Part shown: positions 35,401 through 47,501 of the stretch, in pieces
Position numbering within the stretch: position 1 is the first letter of the stretch
Layout: each line of letters begins with the position of its first letter
Source: Megalobrama amblycephala
Taxonomy: Eukaryota > Chordata > Actinopteri > Cypriniformes > Xenocyprididae
Reading direction: 5' to 3'
Length of the DNA: 64,000 bases
NCBI RefSeq assembly: GCF_018812025.1
Contig: NC_063050.1
Location: 9,053,539-9,117,538, forward strand
Made by a program: the position numbers and the translations under genes
The notes under the pieces: generated by a model
What the model saw: only the letters and a program-made list of their open reading frames with translations
Database searches by the model: none
What the model was told of the DNA's origin: nothing

Positions 35401-35504
35401 AGTAAGTGAGAATACCAAATGTGTGAACATTTGACAGTAGTTTGATCACGTGACCTTCATAAAGGCACATATCATAGTCTGCAGTGACGTCGAGAGAAGA
35501 AAGA

Positions 35505-35790
35505 CAGATGTTCTGCTGTTCATCTCCCAGATACTGAAGCCTCTGATTGTTTTCAGGGTCCTCAGACAGATCTGGAGGCTCTTTACCCTCTTGTAATGAG
35601 CCTTTGGTCCAGAACACATTCATGATCTGATGTCCAGTAGGGTATGTAAGTGCAGCTCATTATCACTGATGAGTCTGCAGTGCTGGAGGATGTTGAAAAG
35701 CAGAAATAAATCCGACTTACCCAAAATCATGAGCAGAAAGATTAGAGGAAGAGGAGGAGCCATTCTGACTGACATCACAATCAATATACA
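35505..35790 (-). pseudogene. Second broken 5' end of a CD22-like gene (A2)
   Basis: A signal peptide (MAPPLPLIFLLMILG) is followed by GTAAGT, a remnant intron of about 40 bases and a V-type Ig fragment (MNVFWTKGSLQEGKE, LQYLGDEQQN). The V part is cut at about 35505 and joined to flank sequence also seen near 5240, so the rest of the receptor is absent. Very close in sequence to the relic at 8326-8611. Confidence 0.75.
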
Positions 35791-36224
35791 GACACTTATT
35801 TTAGCTTCTGTGAAGGTGAATCTCATGAAATTCATCAAGGTTATTTTCATGACAGTAAAATCTCAATGGTTTTATGCAAATATATTGTATACTTTTTTTC
35901 ATTTGATTCTCAGGTAAAACATGACTTGAACATTTCTGGAGCAATTCACCCATAAAGCAATGGGTCATATTTGAATAAACAACAGCTTTTTTTTCTCTCT
36001 ATGAAAATTCATTCAAGTACAGTGAACAAATTAAAATAAATCGTACCGTTTTTCAGTGATGAAACAATACAGTGAGAACAGGATGCTTTTTCTTGAAGAC
36101 AAACTCTTTATCTTCCTCTTTTCAAGTACATTTTACCCTCACTTGCTGCTTTAAAATCAGCTTTAATTAAAACTATAAAAAAAAAAAAAAAAACTTTTTG
36201 TATAAGAAAATAGATCATCATAAA

Positions 36225-36317
36225 ATGGACGAAACAAATAAAGCAGCATCCTTCAGAGCGCGAGAATTAGCCAAACGAAGAAAGAAAGAGGAAGTGAAAA
36301 GAGACGAGAACATGTAA
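36225..36317 (+). CDS. Unrecognised 30-residue basic ORF
   Basis: ATG to TAA, highly charged: ends ARELAKRRKKEEVKRDENM. No family recognised. It lies in duplicated flank with a poly(A) run upstream, which could mark an old retroposed fragment. May be chance. Confidence 0.15.
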   Translation: MDETNKAASFRARELAKRRKKEEVKRDENM

Positions 36318-36533
36318 AGTTCTTCACATTTTCTTTAAGATGTTTGTGATTTTCACATGCTGTTAAACTTTTATTTCTTCACAGACAGGATTGTTCACAG
36401 ATACTGAGTTTCTGTTGCATGAACAAATGCAGCCTTGATACTTTTTAAATTAATTTAATGAATCTGATGAGACTTTATAAGATCGTACTTACTAAAACCC
36501 TTAGTCTCACTTCCTCTTTTGTGTGTTGATAAG

Positions 36534-36885
36534 TGTCACGTTCACCAGCTGGAGTGCCCATGAGTTCCTCCAGAGGGCACTCCTTCTGACTTTGTTCTTC
36601 CCATTATGAACTACATTCCCCACAATCCTGTGCCTGGACTCATTATGGTTTATTTTCTCCCAACTGTTGTGTTTTAGTTGTGGGTCATGAGTTGTATTTA
36701 TTGTATTTATTTCTCATGGACGTCTTGTTCCTTCCTTTGTGGTCTTTGGATTATGTTCCTGATTCTTTGTGTGGACCATTTGCCAGTTTCCAGGTTTGGA
36801 GTCTCTTTATATTTTGTCTTTTGTTATTAAACTGTGTGTGTGCATTTGCATTCTCTCTCTGCCTCGTCTCTTCAAACACGTAACA
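36534..36885 (+). repeat. LTR-like repeat (possible solo LTR)
   Basis: About 352 bases, from TGTCACGTTCACC to CGTAACA, with short inverted ends. A truncated copy at 8990-9312 is followed by gag-like sequence. No target duplication was obvious. Confidence 0.45.
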
Positions 36886-36898
36886 GAACAACTCATCA

Positions 36899-36902
<4 letters not shown>

Positions 36903-36938
<36 letters not shown>
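36903..36938. repeat. (TA)n microsatellite
   Basis: About 18 TA units at the position where copy 1 has the gag start, so the retroelement body is lost here. Confidence 0.9.
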
Positions 36939-36939
<1 letters not shown>

Positions 36940-36940
<1 letters not shown>

Positions 36941-37781
36941 CTATAAATTTGTCAATATTGTATGTTTTTGTGTGTATGAAAACGCAAGTAAATGTATGTG
37001 TGGTAGAATCACACTTTACGTAAAAATACACATGTATTCTCATGAGATCACGTTGGTTATTCTGATGTATTGAATGACAGAAAAGTGTGGATTGTACAAC
37101 AAAGCATGATTGTTGAATAAAAATTATGGACCTCTAATACCAAATCAATATAATGCAGAGCAGAGTTGAGCACCGGTACCGGGGACCAAGAATGACACAA
37201 ACACGAGAAGTGCTTTTCACTCAAAGTCAAAGTTTATTGAGCTCGCTGTAACTCATATATAGCAGGGCATTAGGCCAACTGAAAACAAAGGAAAGCTAAA
37301 TTCATGTATGGTCTCATCATCCATATCAAAGAAGCATTAAGGCATCAATAACTGCTTATAGGCATGAAAAGAACAGTGTGGCTCTTATAGGAAATCACAA
37401 GATTCACAAGAATAAGAGATCAAGGACAAATGAAGCAAAACATATTCTTCCTAACAATTTTTTTTTTCTGCCTTTTATTTGAAACATGAACAATACTGAT
37501 ACTTAAGGTTAAAAACATTAATAATCTAAATGAAGTAAGCTTTATACGTGATACACAACATAAAGAAAAACACTTCGGTGATTACACTCTTTTACATCAA
37601 TTCATTAACCATTTACTATTTTTGCCCATCCATCTATAAAATGATCCCCAAATTACTTAAGTCACATGTCATCACGGCTCTCCTGTCAATCATTTAGGGC
37701 TCCGCCCACAAAGAGATGCATAAAGGCTGTAATATTTGCTGTGTGTTCAAAAAATTACAGCCTTTTGTTGTTATTCTGATA

Positions 37782-37812
<31 letters not shown>

Positions 37813-37917
37813 TGAAAACATTGATAATGATATTTAAATAAAACTATCAAGAACATTAGTCATGATGAAAGAATAATAGGTTGGGTTTTTCTCTGTCTTG
37901 TAGGTATTCTTACTTAC
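36940..37917. repeat. Duplicated 3' flank and last-intron region, copy 2
   Basis: Colinear with 9700-10720 and with 47700-47817 plus 50834-51240. It shows the uninterrupted sequence at two insertion points, DIRS in gene B and the TTAA element at 47818. Confidence 0.75.
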
Positions 37918-37977
37918 TGGAAGATTTTCAAACACAGACGAGTTCAGTTCGGGTTTACAATCATCAAGTTGATCAGC
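37918..37977 (-). other. ITIM exon of gene C with Tyr-to-Phe change
   Basis: The codon at complement 37930-37932 is TTT where genes B and D have TAT. The motif becomes SVFENL and cannot be phosphorylated. Splice sites are intact. Confidence 0.8.
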
Positions 37978-39514
37978 CTTTATGAATGAAGAGACGAAGT
38001 AAACACAGGACTGTTTTATTTAAATTTCCATATACTTAATCTAAAGACATTTGATATTTTCACACTGACATTGAGGAGCGTTTAATTCTGTTTGAGTAAA
38101 AGTGTAGGAAATCCTCAGTTAAAACATTTACCGTTACATTCTCATACACAGGTTCACTCAATTCAACACCACAAGCTTTGTGTCTGTCATGTGGAGGTCT
38201 GGAATCAACCATCTGTGCCATTAAAAGAAAAAAAAAAAAAAAAACAGAATAGAGAGGGAAAAAGTATATAAACAACTCATTAAATAAAGACACAACTACA
38301 TTTAAAGTTTAACTTTTAGTTACAAATCCATAAACCTGATCTGTAAACTACTGATAACCAAATAAATTGTTCTCACCTGAGACTCCTGTGTGTCATTTCT
38401 CTTTTTCATCCTCCTGATTCCCCTTTAAAGACAATGATTTGACACAATTACAACCAATCTGAACTTATGTGATGTTTAATACACAATTATTATTTTTAAC
38501 CAATGAGGTTTCTCCAGGACGTGACACTGCCATCTTGAATGTGATGAAATCTGGTGTATCTTCAGGATTTACTGCAGTAAAGATGTGAGCTTCAGACTTC
38601 CTCATTCAATAACTAACTGAGTAGCTGTCAGTGTGGAAAGAGAGGATGGAAAATTGGAAATTTTGCTTTGGCTCACGTTCATCATGACGTCTCACTGAAT
38701 TCACAACCTTCTGACTCAGTCACTCATTCACACACACTACATAGTACCACAGACACATATCTTACCAAACCAGCATCATGATGATCACTGCAGCTCCACA
38801 AACCACTCCAATGGATATGTATAATATCACCAGATGTCCTACAAAAGAGTAAAACATCTGAACAGATTCATTTTCTTCACTTTAGAAAGAGTAATGCAAG
38901 TATATGAGCTGCTCTACCTTTAACAGTCACAGTTACAGCGTCTGATCTCTGAGATCCATTTTGATTGTGAGCCTGACAGTAGAAGCGTCCACTCTGTAGT
39001 GCACTGAAACTCTGTCCAGATCCAACAGCTGAGCTTTCATTCTCCTTAAACCAGCTGAAGTTCAGAGCAGGAGGGTTTGAATCACTGCTGCAGATCAGAG
39101 TCACTGAATCTCCTGACACTATTTCACCAGATCCATTTACCAACACTGAGACGTTCCTGGGAGGATCTAAAACAGAAAAAAAGAAACTGTATTCATATTT
39201 TGGGATCGTTAATCCACTAGTTTGTTTGTTGAACCATCATTAACTCACACATGACGTTTAATGTCAAATTATCAGAGTATTTCTCTCCATGTTCATTGAT
39301 GGATCTGCACTTGTATTCTCCACTGTCATCAGAGCTGATCTTTGAGATGCTGTAGATTCTTCCAGATCCTACAAATGTTCCTCCTTTAAACCAGCTGATT
39401 GCTGCAGGAGGGTTTGAATCTCTGCTGCAGATCAGAGTCACTGAATCTCCTGACACTATTTCACCAGATGGACTGATGGACACCAAGGCACTTTTTGGAG
39501 GGTCTGAAACAGAA

Positions 39515-42140
39515 AACAGATATCAGAATCAGAAAGAGCTTTATTGCCAGGTATATTTACACATACTAGGAATTTGTTTTAATGACAGAAGCTCCACAGT
39601 GCAACAGAGTAACAGTGACAAGACAAGACAAGACAGATAATATAAAGAATAGAAGAATAATATACAAATAGATAAGATACACAAAGTGCAAAAAACAATA
39701 TATAATATAGACAATTTGTATGTACAGTTATGATGTGTGCAAATTTGAAATATAAATAAATATGTGTTATAAAGTAAATGTATAATAGTGTTGTGTGTTC
39801 CGTGTTTGTCAAGTGTTCATGAGATGGATTGCTTGAGTGAAGAAACTGTTCCTGTGTCTGGTCGTTCTGGTGTTCAGAGCTCTGTAGCATCGACCAGATG
39901 GCAACAGTTCAAAGAGGGAGTGTGCTGGATGTGAGGGGTCCAGAGTGATTTTCTTTGCCCTTTTTCTCACTCTGGATAAGGACAGTTCTTGGAGAGTGGG
40001 GAGGGCTGTACCAATGATTTGCTCAGCAGACCGGACTACCATCTGTAGTCTTCTGAGGTCAGATTTGGTAGCTGAGCTGAACCAGACAGTAATTGAAGTG
40101 CAGAGGATGGATTTGATGATGGCAGAGTAGAACTGTTTTAGCAGCTCCTGTGGCAGGTTGAACTTCCTCAGCTGGCGAAGGAAGTACAGTCTCCGCTGGG
40201 CCTTTTTCACAATGGACTCGATGTGGTTGTCCCACTTCAGGTCCTGTGAGATTGTGGTGTCCAGGAACCTGAATGACTCCACTGCTGCCACAGTGCTGTT
40301 CATGATGGTGAGTGGGGGGAGAGCAGGGGGGTTTCTCCTGAAGTCCATGGTCATCTCCACTGTCTTGAGCGTGTTAAGCTCCAGGTTGTTAAGACTGCAC
40401 CAGACAGCCAGCTGTTCAACCTCCAGTCTGTAAGCATACTCGTCACCGTCCCGGATAAGGCCGATCAGTGTGGTGTCATCCGCAAACTTCAGGAGCTTGA
40501 CAGAGGGGTCTTTAGAGGTGCAGTCATTGGTGTAGAGGGAGAAGAGCAGTGGGGAGAGGACACAGCCCTGAGGGGCGCCGGTGCTGATGGTGAGGGTGCT
40601 GGATGAGAATTTTCCCAGCCTCACTAGCTGCTGCCTGTCTGTCAGGAAGCTGGTGATCCACAGACAGACAGAGATGGGCACGGAGAGCTGAGTTAGTTTG
40701 GGCTGGAGGAGTGATGGGATGATGGTGTTAAAAGCAGAGCTGAAGTCCACAAACAGGATCCTCACATAAGACCCTGGTCTGTCCAGATGCTGGAGAACAT
40801 AATGCAGTCCCATATTGACTGCATCATCCACAGACCTGTTTGCTCGGTAAGCAAACTGCAGGGGGTCCAGTAAGGGTTCAGTGATGTCCTTCAGATAAGT
40901 CAAAACCAGTCTTTCAAATGATTTCATGGCCACAGATGTTAGAGCCACAGGTCTATAGTCATTAATTCCAGTAATTTTGGGTTTCTTTGGGACGGGGATG
41001 ATGGTGGAGCGTTTGAAGCATGAGGGGACTTCGCACAGCTCCAGTGATCTGTTGAAGATCTGTGTGAAGATGGGGGCCAGCTGGTCAGCGCAGGTTTTCA
41101 GACAGGCTGGTGAAACGCTGTCTGGGCCTGGTGCCTTTCTTCTCTTGTTCTTTCTGAAGACCTGGCGCACGTCATCTTCACTGAACTGAAGTGGAGGAGT
41201 GGGGGAGAGGGGGGTTGTTGGAGGTGTGAATGGTGTTTTTTCAAACCTGCAATAAAACCCATTCAGATCGTCTGCCAGTTGTTGATTCTCCACAGAGCTG
41301 GGCGATGGTGTCTTGTAGTTGGTGATGACTTTCAGACCTTTCCACTCTGAAGCTGTGTCATTAGAAGAGAACTGATTCTGAAGTTTATCAGAATAATTCC
41401 TCTTTGCCACTCTGATCTCCTTTTCCAGTGTGTATTTGGCCTGTTTGTACAAGACTCTGTACCCTTTTCTGCGAGCATCTTCTTTGGCCTGATGGAGCTG
41501 GCTGAGTTTTGCAGTGAACCAGGGTTTGTCGTTGTTGTAAGATTAATGAGTCTTTGTAGAAATGCACAAATCCTCACAGAAACTGATATATGAAGAAACA
41601 GTCTCTGTGAGCTCGTCCAGATCGGTGGCAGCAGCTTCAAAAACACTCCAATCAGTCCATTCGAAACAGGCTTGTAAAGCCCGCTCTGTTTCGGTGGTCC
41701 ATCTCTTCACAGTCTTTGCTACAGGTTTAGCTGATTTCAGTTTATGCCTGTAGGTCGGTATGAGATGAACTAAACAGTGATCAGAGAGCCCCAAAGCTGC
41801 CCGTGGGACAGAGTGATATGCATCCTTTACTGCTGTGTAACAGTGATCCAGTGTATTACTGTCTCTGGTGGGACAAGTAACATGGTGTCTGTATTTTGGA
41901 AGTTCACGTGAGAGAATCACTTTATTAAATACGGGTGTCCGAATGTGCGAATATAAAACCAACTTTACCCAAGTCAGAAGGAGTTCGTCCGTTTTGTTCG
42001 TCCGGAGATTCGCCAGATGGATGCTAGGCAGCGGCATTCTTAATCCGCGCCACCTGAGCTTCACGAGGGCGCCGGCGCGCTTCCCCCGTCTGCGCGTCCT
42101 GAAGTGTCTGAACAGCGCTGCCACTCCACCGACTACAACA
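39515..42140 (-). mobile_element. Rex1/Babar-like LINE in an intron of gene C
   Basis: The 3' end carries AAAGAGCTTTATTGCCAGGT on the plus strand and an ATCAGA-type tail next to the C2c acceptor. Coding runs leftward on the minus strand from about 42100 to 39809. The 5' end is truncated inside or near the endonuclease and abuts another repeat at about 42140. Confidence 0.8.
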
Positions 42141-42160
42141 TTCAGGGGCGCCGTTGGCAC
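39809..42160 (-). pseudogene. Rex1-like ORF2: partial endonuclease plus reverse transcriptase
   Basis: One frame throughout, interrupted only by TAA at 41543-41545. The endonuclease starts near KRAGALVKLRWRG, then an internal deletion joins NKTDELLLTW to a downstream stretch with LPKYRHHVTCPTRDSNTLDH and the LSDHCLVHL end. The reverse transcriptase is intact over 547 residues: RRKAPGPDSVSPACLK, DYRPVALTSVAMK, ILFVDFSSAFNTI, TGAPQGCVLSPLLFSLY and the catalytic KFADDTTLIG. The C-terminus ends ...AIHLMNT. An open RT with one stop and one deletion indicates a young copy. Family name is from recollection of fish Rex1 proteins; another CR1/jockey relative is possible. Confidence 0.8.
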
Positions 42161-43215
42161 GGGGGACAGGGGGGTCAGGACCCCCGCAGTTTTGAAAAGA
42201 TAGAAGTCGACCCCCGCACTTTTGATAAGGGCTGCTTCAATTAGTCACACTATATCATCTTTTAGCTTAGGATATTTTCTTTCAAATGAGACCATTTTCA
42301 CATATCTGTAAGCAATCCATTCGTAAATAATCAGCTGTTTTGTCGCGGATGTGAACAGGAAATGTGCTCTTGAACGGAGAAACACGCAATCTCCAAACCA
42401 TCGATCAAAGCATGCTAACGTTTTAGGACAGGTCGATGGTTTATAAATCATGCCCGAACGTTAGCGTCTGTCAATCAAGCCAAACCGTCCATTCAGAAAA
42501 CGAGAAATTTGACACTTTAAGGTAAGGAGGCTGATCTCTCAGGTTGACGCGCGAGCTGGCTTGACTGAAGTTTTCGTGAGGATTTATAGTTTATGGACTG
42601 TTTTGATTTCGGTAATTACATCTTGAAAGGCAAAAGCATTGATGGCATCTATAAAAGAGATATCTGAAATAGAAACGAAAGTGATATTGCCTCATCCAGT
42701 GGAGGACGCACGAGAGGAGATCTGTGCATTTAACTGGTATGTGTATACTGTAATACTAAATTTACAATGCTTATCAGTGGCGTGCACTTTGATCGTGAAA
42801 GTGAAAGTGCCTTTTGCGGTCGCATCGCGGTGCTCCCGTGTTCCCGATGTGAACGTGAACTCCAGTCCATTACAATTTAGAGTGGTTAAGGCCCGGGTAT
42901 ACTTCATTTCCTGCGTTCCGTTCAGTCTCGCGCGAGCCTTTGCCCATGAGCGCGGAAAGATGTGTTCGGCGCATGCATATGTGCACCGCCCGTTGTCATA
43001 ACAAGGCCCAGCAGTTCATCCCCTGGTAAAACTGATTGTATTTGAAAAACAAAAAACAGGAAAAACAAAAACAGCACAAACACTGGAGAGGTAAGCACTG
43101 TGGCTGCCATGCACAGCGCCATCATTCATCGCCATCGTTATCATTAAGTTTATCACAATAAATCTGACATCACAAAATATGTTTATGGGATTTCATGTCA
43201 CAGTTACTAAACCAA
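42141..43215. repeat. Unclassified repeat-rich intron of gene C
   Basis: Begins GGGGCGCCGTTGGCACGGGG with C-rich runs, reminiscent of hAT-type ends, and has a second terminus-like CAGTGGCGTGCAC at 42777. The open frame at 42639-43001 shows no domain. Confidence 0.3.
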
Positions 43216-43912
43216 CTTTAACTCACACATGACATTTAAAGTCACAGCATCAGAGTATTTCTCTCCATGATCATTGATGGATCTGCACTTGTATTCTCCA
43301 CTGTCATCAGAGCTGATCTTTGAGATGCTGTAGATTCTTCCAGATCCTACAAACGTTCCTCCTTTAAACCAGCTGAAGTTCAGAGCAGGAGGGTTTGAAT
43401 CACTGCTGCAGATCAGAGTCACTGAATCTCCTGACACTATTTCACCAGATGGACTGATGGAGACTGAGACTCTCTTTGGTGCATCTAAAAGTAAAAAAAT
43501 AAATAAATAAATAAACCATCTCATTATTATTATTATTTTTAAAGAACTAATGAATCTGTACTCACACGTGACATTGAGCTGAACAGCAGGAGAGATGTGA
43601 TTGTGTCCGTGTACAGCACAGCTATATCTGCCTGCATCCTCTCTTCTGACTGACTGCAGCAGGAGTTCATTGTTTCTGTCTCTTCTCTCAGTTAATGGCT
43701 GTGAGTTTCTGTACCAGATGAATGTTGCTCTGTCAGTCAGAGTGCAGCTGCTTTTAAATGTCAGACGGACTGAATCTCCCTCTGTCACTCTCTCAGGAGA
43801 CTCCACCTGAAGATCTGAACACAACACACACATTATATCTAGTGCTGCTGTCATACACTGATTATTATTCAACATAATGCACAGAAGAAGAGAGAAACCT
43901 CATGAGAGTCAC

Positions 43913-44254
43913 CTGTGACAGCAAGAGTCACTCCTGGTTTACCAGTCCATTTGTCTTTATCAGTGATGAATCTGAAATAGTACCCGTGTGAATCCTTCAG
44001 TGTCACATGACTCAGTCTGATGGTGCAGTTCTGCTGTTTATCTCCCAGATACTGAAGCCTCTGACTGTATTCAGTGTCATTAGACAGGTCTAGAAGCTCT
44101 ACACCCTCTTGTACAGGGCCTTTTGTCCAGAACACTTTCTTGATCTGATGTCCAGTAGGGTATGTATAAGTGCAGTTCATTATCAATGATCAGTTCTTTA
44201 GTGCACAGATGTGTGAAGGACTGTAACTCACACCCCAACCAGCACTAGAAACCC
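43913..44254 (-). other. V-type Ig exon of gene C with in-frame stop
   Basis: 342 bases. Reads SPSHICALKN then TGA (complement 44190-44192), then SLIMNCTYTYP, LQYLGDKQQN, YYFRF and DKDKWTG. Only the stop distinguishes it from a normal V exon. Confidence 0.8.
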
Positions 44255-44589
44255 CTGAAACACAGAATTCATCCTGAACAAATTAGCAGCAGCATGTGCA
44301 TATAAAATGCAGTATCTAATTCCGCTTGAATGTTTCTGAAGTGTTGCATCGACTCACCGTGAATTATGAGCAGAAAGATCAGAGGAAGAGGAGGAGCCAT
44401 TCTGACTGACGTCACCATAGCAACACCTACAACTAATTTACAGTGGCTTATTTTTACTTTTATAATAATGACACATAATACTATATTCTTGGACACAGAG
44501 GAAGACACTAGCTCAACTACACATAAGCCCATTGTATCTCGACTATAGCTGTGCATGAAACATGTACTAGTGTGTGGTTCAATAATGTA

Positions 44590-46000
44590 TCATCAGTGAC
44601 CTGATCTTCCTCTTTCTTGTCAGTGAAAATTGACACCATCCATTTTTAGATTGAACAGAGAATAAACCAAAAGAGAAACAAGCTCTAATTATTTGCTTAC
44701 TGCGCACAGAAATCAATAAAATACTTTATCCGTGACCATGACAGCAACAGTAATTTTTGCACTACATGAGTTATAAAACTGTCCAACGTCTTTCCCCGTC
44801 CCGTTTTGACTGACAGCAGCCTTCATTATACAGTTATCTGCTGTGTAAAAGATTAAAGTGGATTTTTATTGAGGTGTTTGTCAGTAACATACAAAATGCT
44901 ACTAGAGAGAAAACACATTTTTGTGATATTGGTCTTTTTATTTTAAACCATATAGTTACTGTGACACAGCCCTGTGACAACTAGCCCCAACCAATCTCCC
45001 ATAAATCCCCCACACTTAAGATATTTGAAAGAACGGTTATAAAATCAAGATCTTACCCGTTTCACCAACACCCATGACCAGAGACAGCACTACAAATGAT
45101 CAGGATGAAACCAGTATTGATGTTTTCACACTGAATGACGTGATTAACACATTATATTTTAGTATGAGCTTATGACACCTCAATTATAGTTCTGATAAAG
45201 CAGAAGAAGAGTTTTAGCTGATGACATTAGACTAAAGACATAAAAGTTAAACTGTGAGAAACTTTAAGTCAATCCATAAAGATGCTCATGTAATAATGTT
45301 TTCACACTTGGGAATATCTATATTTCATCATACAGACAGTGATGACAAGGAACCTGATCTTGAGACAGAGAGAAAATAATAGCTTGAATGACTATACTTT
45401 AATTTGCATATTCAGCCCAACTATCCTGAAATGGGAATTGATGGAGGCGGGATTGTAAAACACTGGAAGGTATTGCAGTGACAGTGATGTAAAAAACATA
45501 TTTCATCATCAGCATCACCAACTGTACATTTGATAAACCTCCAATTCACTGATTGATTAATAGCAATAGAAGTTAAACAATGAACTTAAAACACGCTGAT
45601 GAAGCAGAAATGATTCATCTAAATGTCTGAAAGTTTTTATCATTTTATCTTGTGGCCTTGTTCTTGAATGCATCATGTTTCTAAACAGGGTCACAAACAC
45701 AGTTTCCTCTTTAGAGTGAAAGTGAGAAAACCAAACGCGTGAACCTTTGACAGCAGCATCACAGTGTGATCATGTGACCTTCATAAGCGATGGAGAGACA
45801 CTGAGGGACGTCACACCAGGAGGAAGAGGAAATCAGTCCTGTCAGAGTAAAGCTTGAGTCACTGTGTTACTGCAGCTGCTTTTAGATGCTCTGATTTCCA
45901 TAGAAACAGTTCTGAGAGGTGCGTTCAGGACCGCACATGTGCATTGGCTGGACAAACCTAAAATAAACACTGTTTTAACATTATTTATGCATCAGATTCT
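44590..46000. repeat. Duplicated flank of the receptor array, copy 3
   Basis: Colinear with 3444-4700 and 33235-35400, including GAAATGGGAA(C/T)TGATGG near 45428 and GAGGAAGAGGAAATCAG near 45820. Confidence 0.7.
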
Positions 46001-46370
46001 ATTGCTGATTTAAAATATGTTATTAAAATGTGACTTTGGCCAGCAGTTTTTCAGTATATTTCACCATCCAAACAGAAATGAATTGATCTTGCATGAGTGA
46101 AAAAACTGCCTGAAAGTGTTGCAAATAAACTGACTTTCCTTGAAAGGGACTTTGATTATGTTTGACCATCAAAAGCTGAAGCTCCAGTGACTAAAGTCGA
46201 CAGTGAAACGGAAGTTGTGACTGACTTCACTTTCATATTGTGATGCATTTCAGAGTGAAATTGTCACAGAATCTATGAGGGAGGACTCAAATGCAGGATG
46301 AGTGTAACAGGTTTATTTTACAAGTCAATAGACAAGACAAGGTGAGGAGGAGAACACAGTCCAAACAGTA

Positions 46371-47024
46371 CACTCTTAGCCCGGATTTTATATTTACTTA
46401 AAAAATATAATTACAATATACTTAAAATATTTAAGTTTGGTTGCATTACTTATAAAATATAAGTATATTCTACTAATTTGTGGGTGTATTTGAATGTGTT
46501 AATAAATGTAAGTTAAATGCACTTAAATTATTAAGTTTTTCTCCTGGCCACGCCTCCTTCACACTGGTTTGCGGCAGGTAATGACGCCATTTTGTCATGG
46601 TGTGTATGAATTCAAGGAGCTGTTGATGAGCAGTTGGAACATTTGTTTTGGCTGTTCTACAGACATTTTTTCCTAACATTTACCTTATAGTTTTTCACCA
46701 AAGGAGAAAATCACAATTTTTAAGTTACCATCATCGAGGGTCAGTGTTTGTTTTAGTTGAGCTCTTGACCCTTGACTTTTTAATATTAGATTTTGTTTGG
46801 GCAGTTTTAACTGTATTAAAACCAACCAGACAAGCAAAGTTAAAAGATGATCAGGTGATGTTGGTTATGTTTTCACATAATCATTATTTCATCTGAATCA
46901 CTAAACTCATTTAGAGCCCAATCTCTGAGTTAGATTTACATTATTGATTACAGCAGCACTGTGATTCTACAGCGGAGGATCAACTTCTACAATACATTTT
47001 TTTTTTTAAAGTTGTCCTTATCAC

Positions 47025-47075
<51 letters not shown>

Positions 47076-47501
47076 AGGCACACACAGACATCAAGAATCA
47101 GCCTGTGAATCTCAACGACGGTGACAAGCAGCATGTTCTGATAAACAGATCAACTCTGAACATTAGAAAACAAGCTACTAAAAAGTCACAGAAAAACAGC
47201 AAAATTTAAATAGTGAGAATAAAGAAAATTACTAAGACAATTCAGCTCATAATTTATTCATGCAGCAATGCATGATGGGAGGCATGGATGAATTTTGATT
47301 GGTGGCAAGTTAACTTGCTTAGTACATTGAACTTAAATATACTAGTTGTAATAACTACAAAGTAATTAATATTACAAAACATTTTAAGTTAAATGAACTC
47401 GAATTATTAAGTTCACATTACTTAATCATTACTTAATTTTTTTAGGGCAACCAGTTTCCTCAAATTTTTTAAGTAAATTCAACTTATCCGGGCTAACAGT
47501 G
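46371..47501. mobile_element. DNA element with CACTSTTAGCCCGG ends and TA duplication
   Basis: Left end CACTCTTAGCCCGGAT and right end ATCCGGGCTAACAGTG, flanked by TA on both sides (46369-46370, 47502-47503). CAC...GTG ends and a 2-bp duplication parallel the element at 27899-29450, with which it shares an internal core (GTTGAGCTCTTGACCC near 46756 and GCATGATGGGAGGCATGGAT near 47270). An (A)n(TA)n tract lies at 47025-47071. No transposase. Confidence 0.6.

Larger units (their letters stand above)
37694..44418 (-). pseudogene. CD22-like/Siglec-like receptor, gene C, disrupted
   Basis: Exons on the minus strand: signal peptide 44358-44418; V 43913-44254; C2a 43566-43814; C2b 43227-43484; C2c 39249-39503; C2d 38918-39166; transmembrane 38766-38838; cytoplasmic 38377-38422, 38132-38212, 37918-37977; last exon 37694-37738. 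Phases are consistent throughout. Defects: TGA at complement 44190-44192 in the V exon (Ser in genes B and D), the first Ig Cys of C2a changed to Phe (LTFKSSC), and the ITIM Tyr changed to Phe (SVFENL). The other tail tyrosine (PVYENV) remains. A Rex1-like LINE of about 2.6 kb fills the C2b-C2c intron. Downstream Ig exons are open, so the damage may be recent. Confidence 0.8.

Noticed and set aside
35399..35623. V-domain frame extended to LYEGHVIKLLSN as a novel receptor end
   Set aside because: The last part is flank sequence (compare 5240), joined by deletion; not a real exon end.
38132..38212. PVYENV in the tail considered as a second ITIM
   Set aside because: Position -2 to Tyr is Pro, outside the ITIM consensus; YEN better fits a Grb2-type YxN motif.
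42639..43001. 120-residue plus frame in gene C intron
   Set aside because: No recognisable domain, in unclassified repeat sequence.
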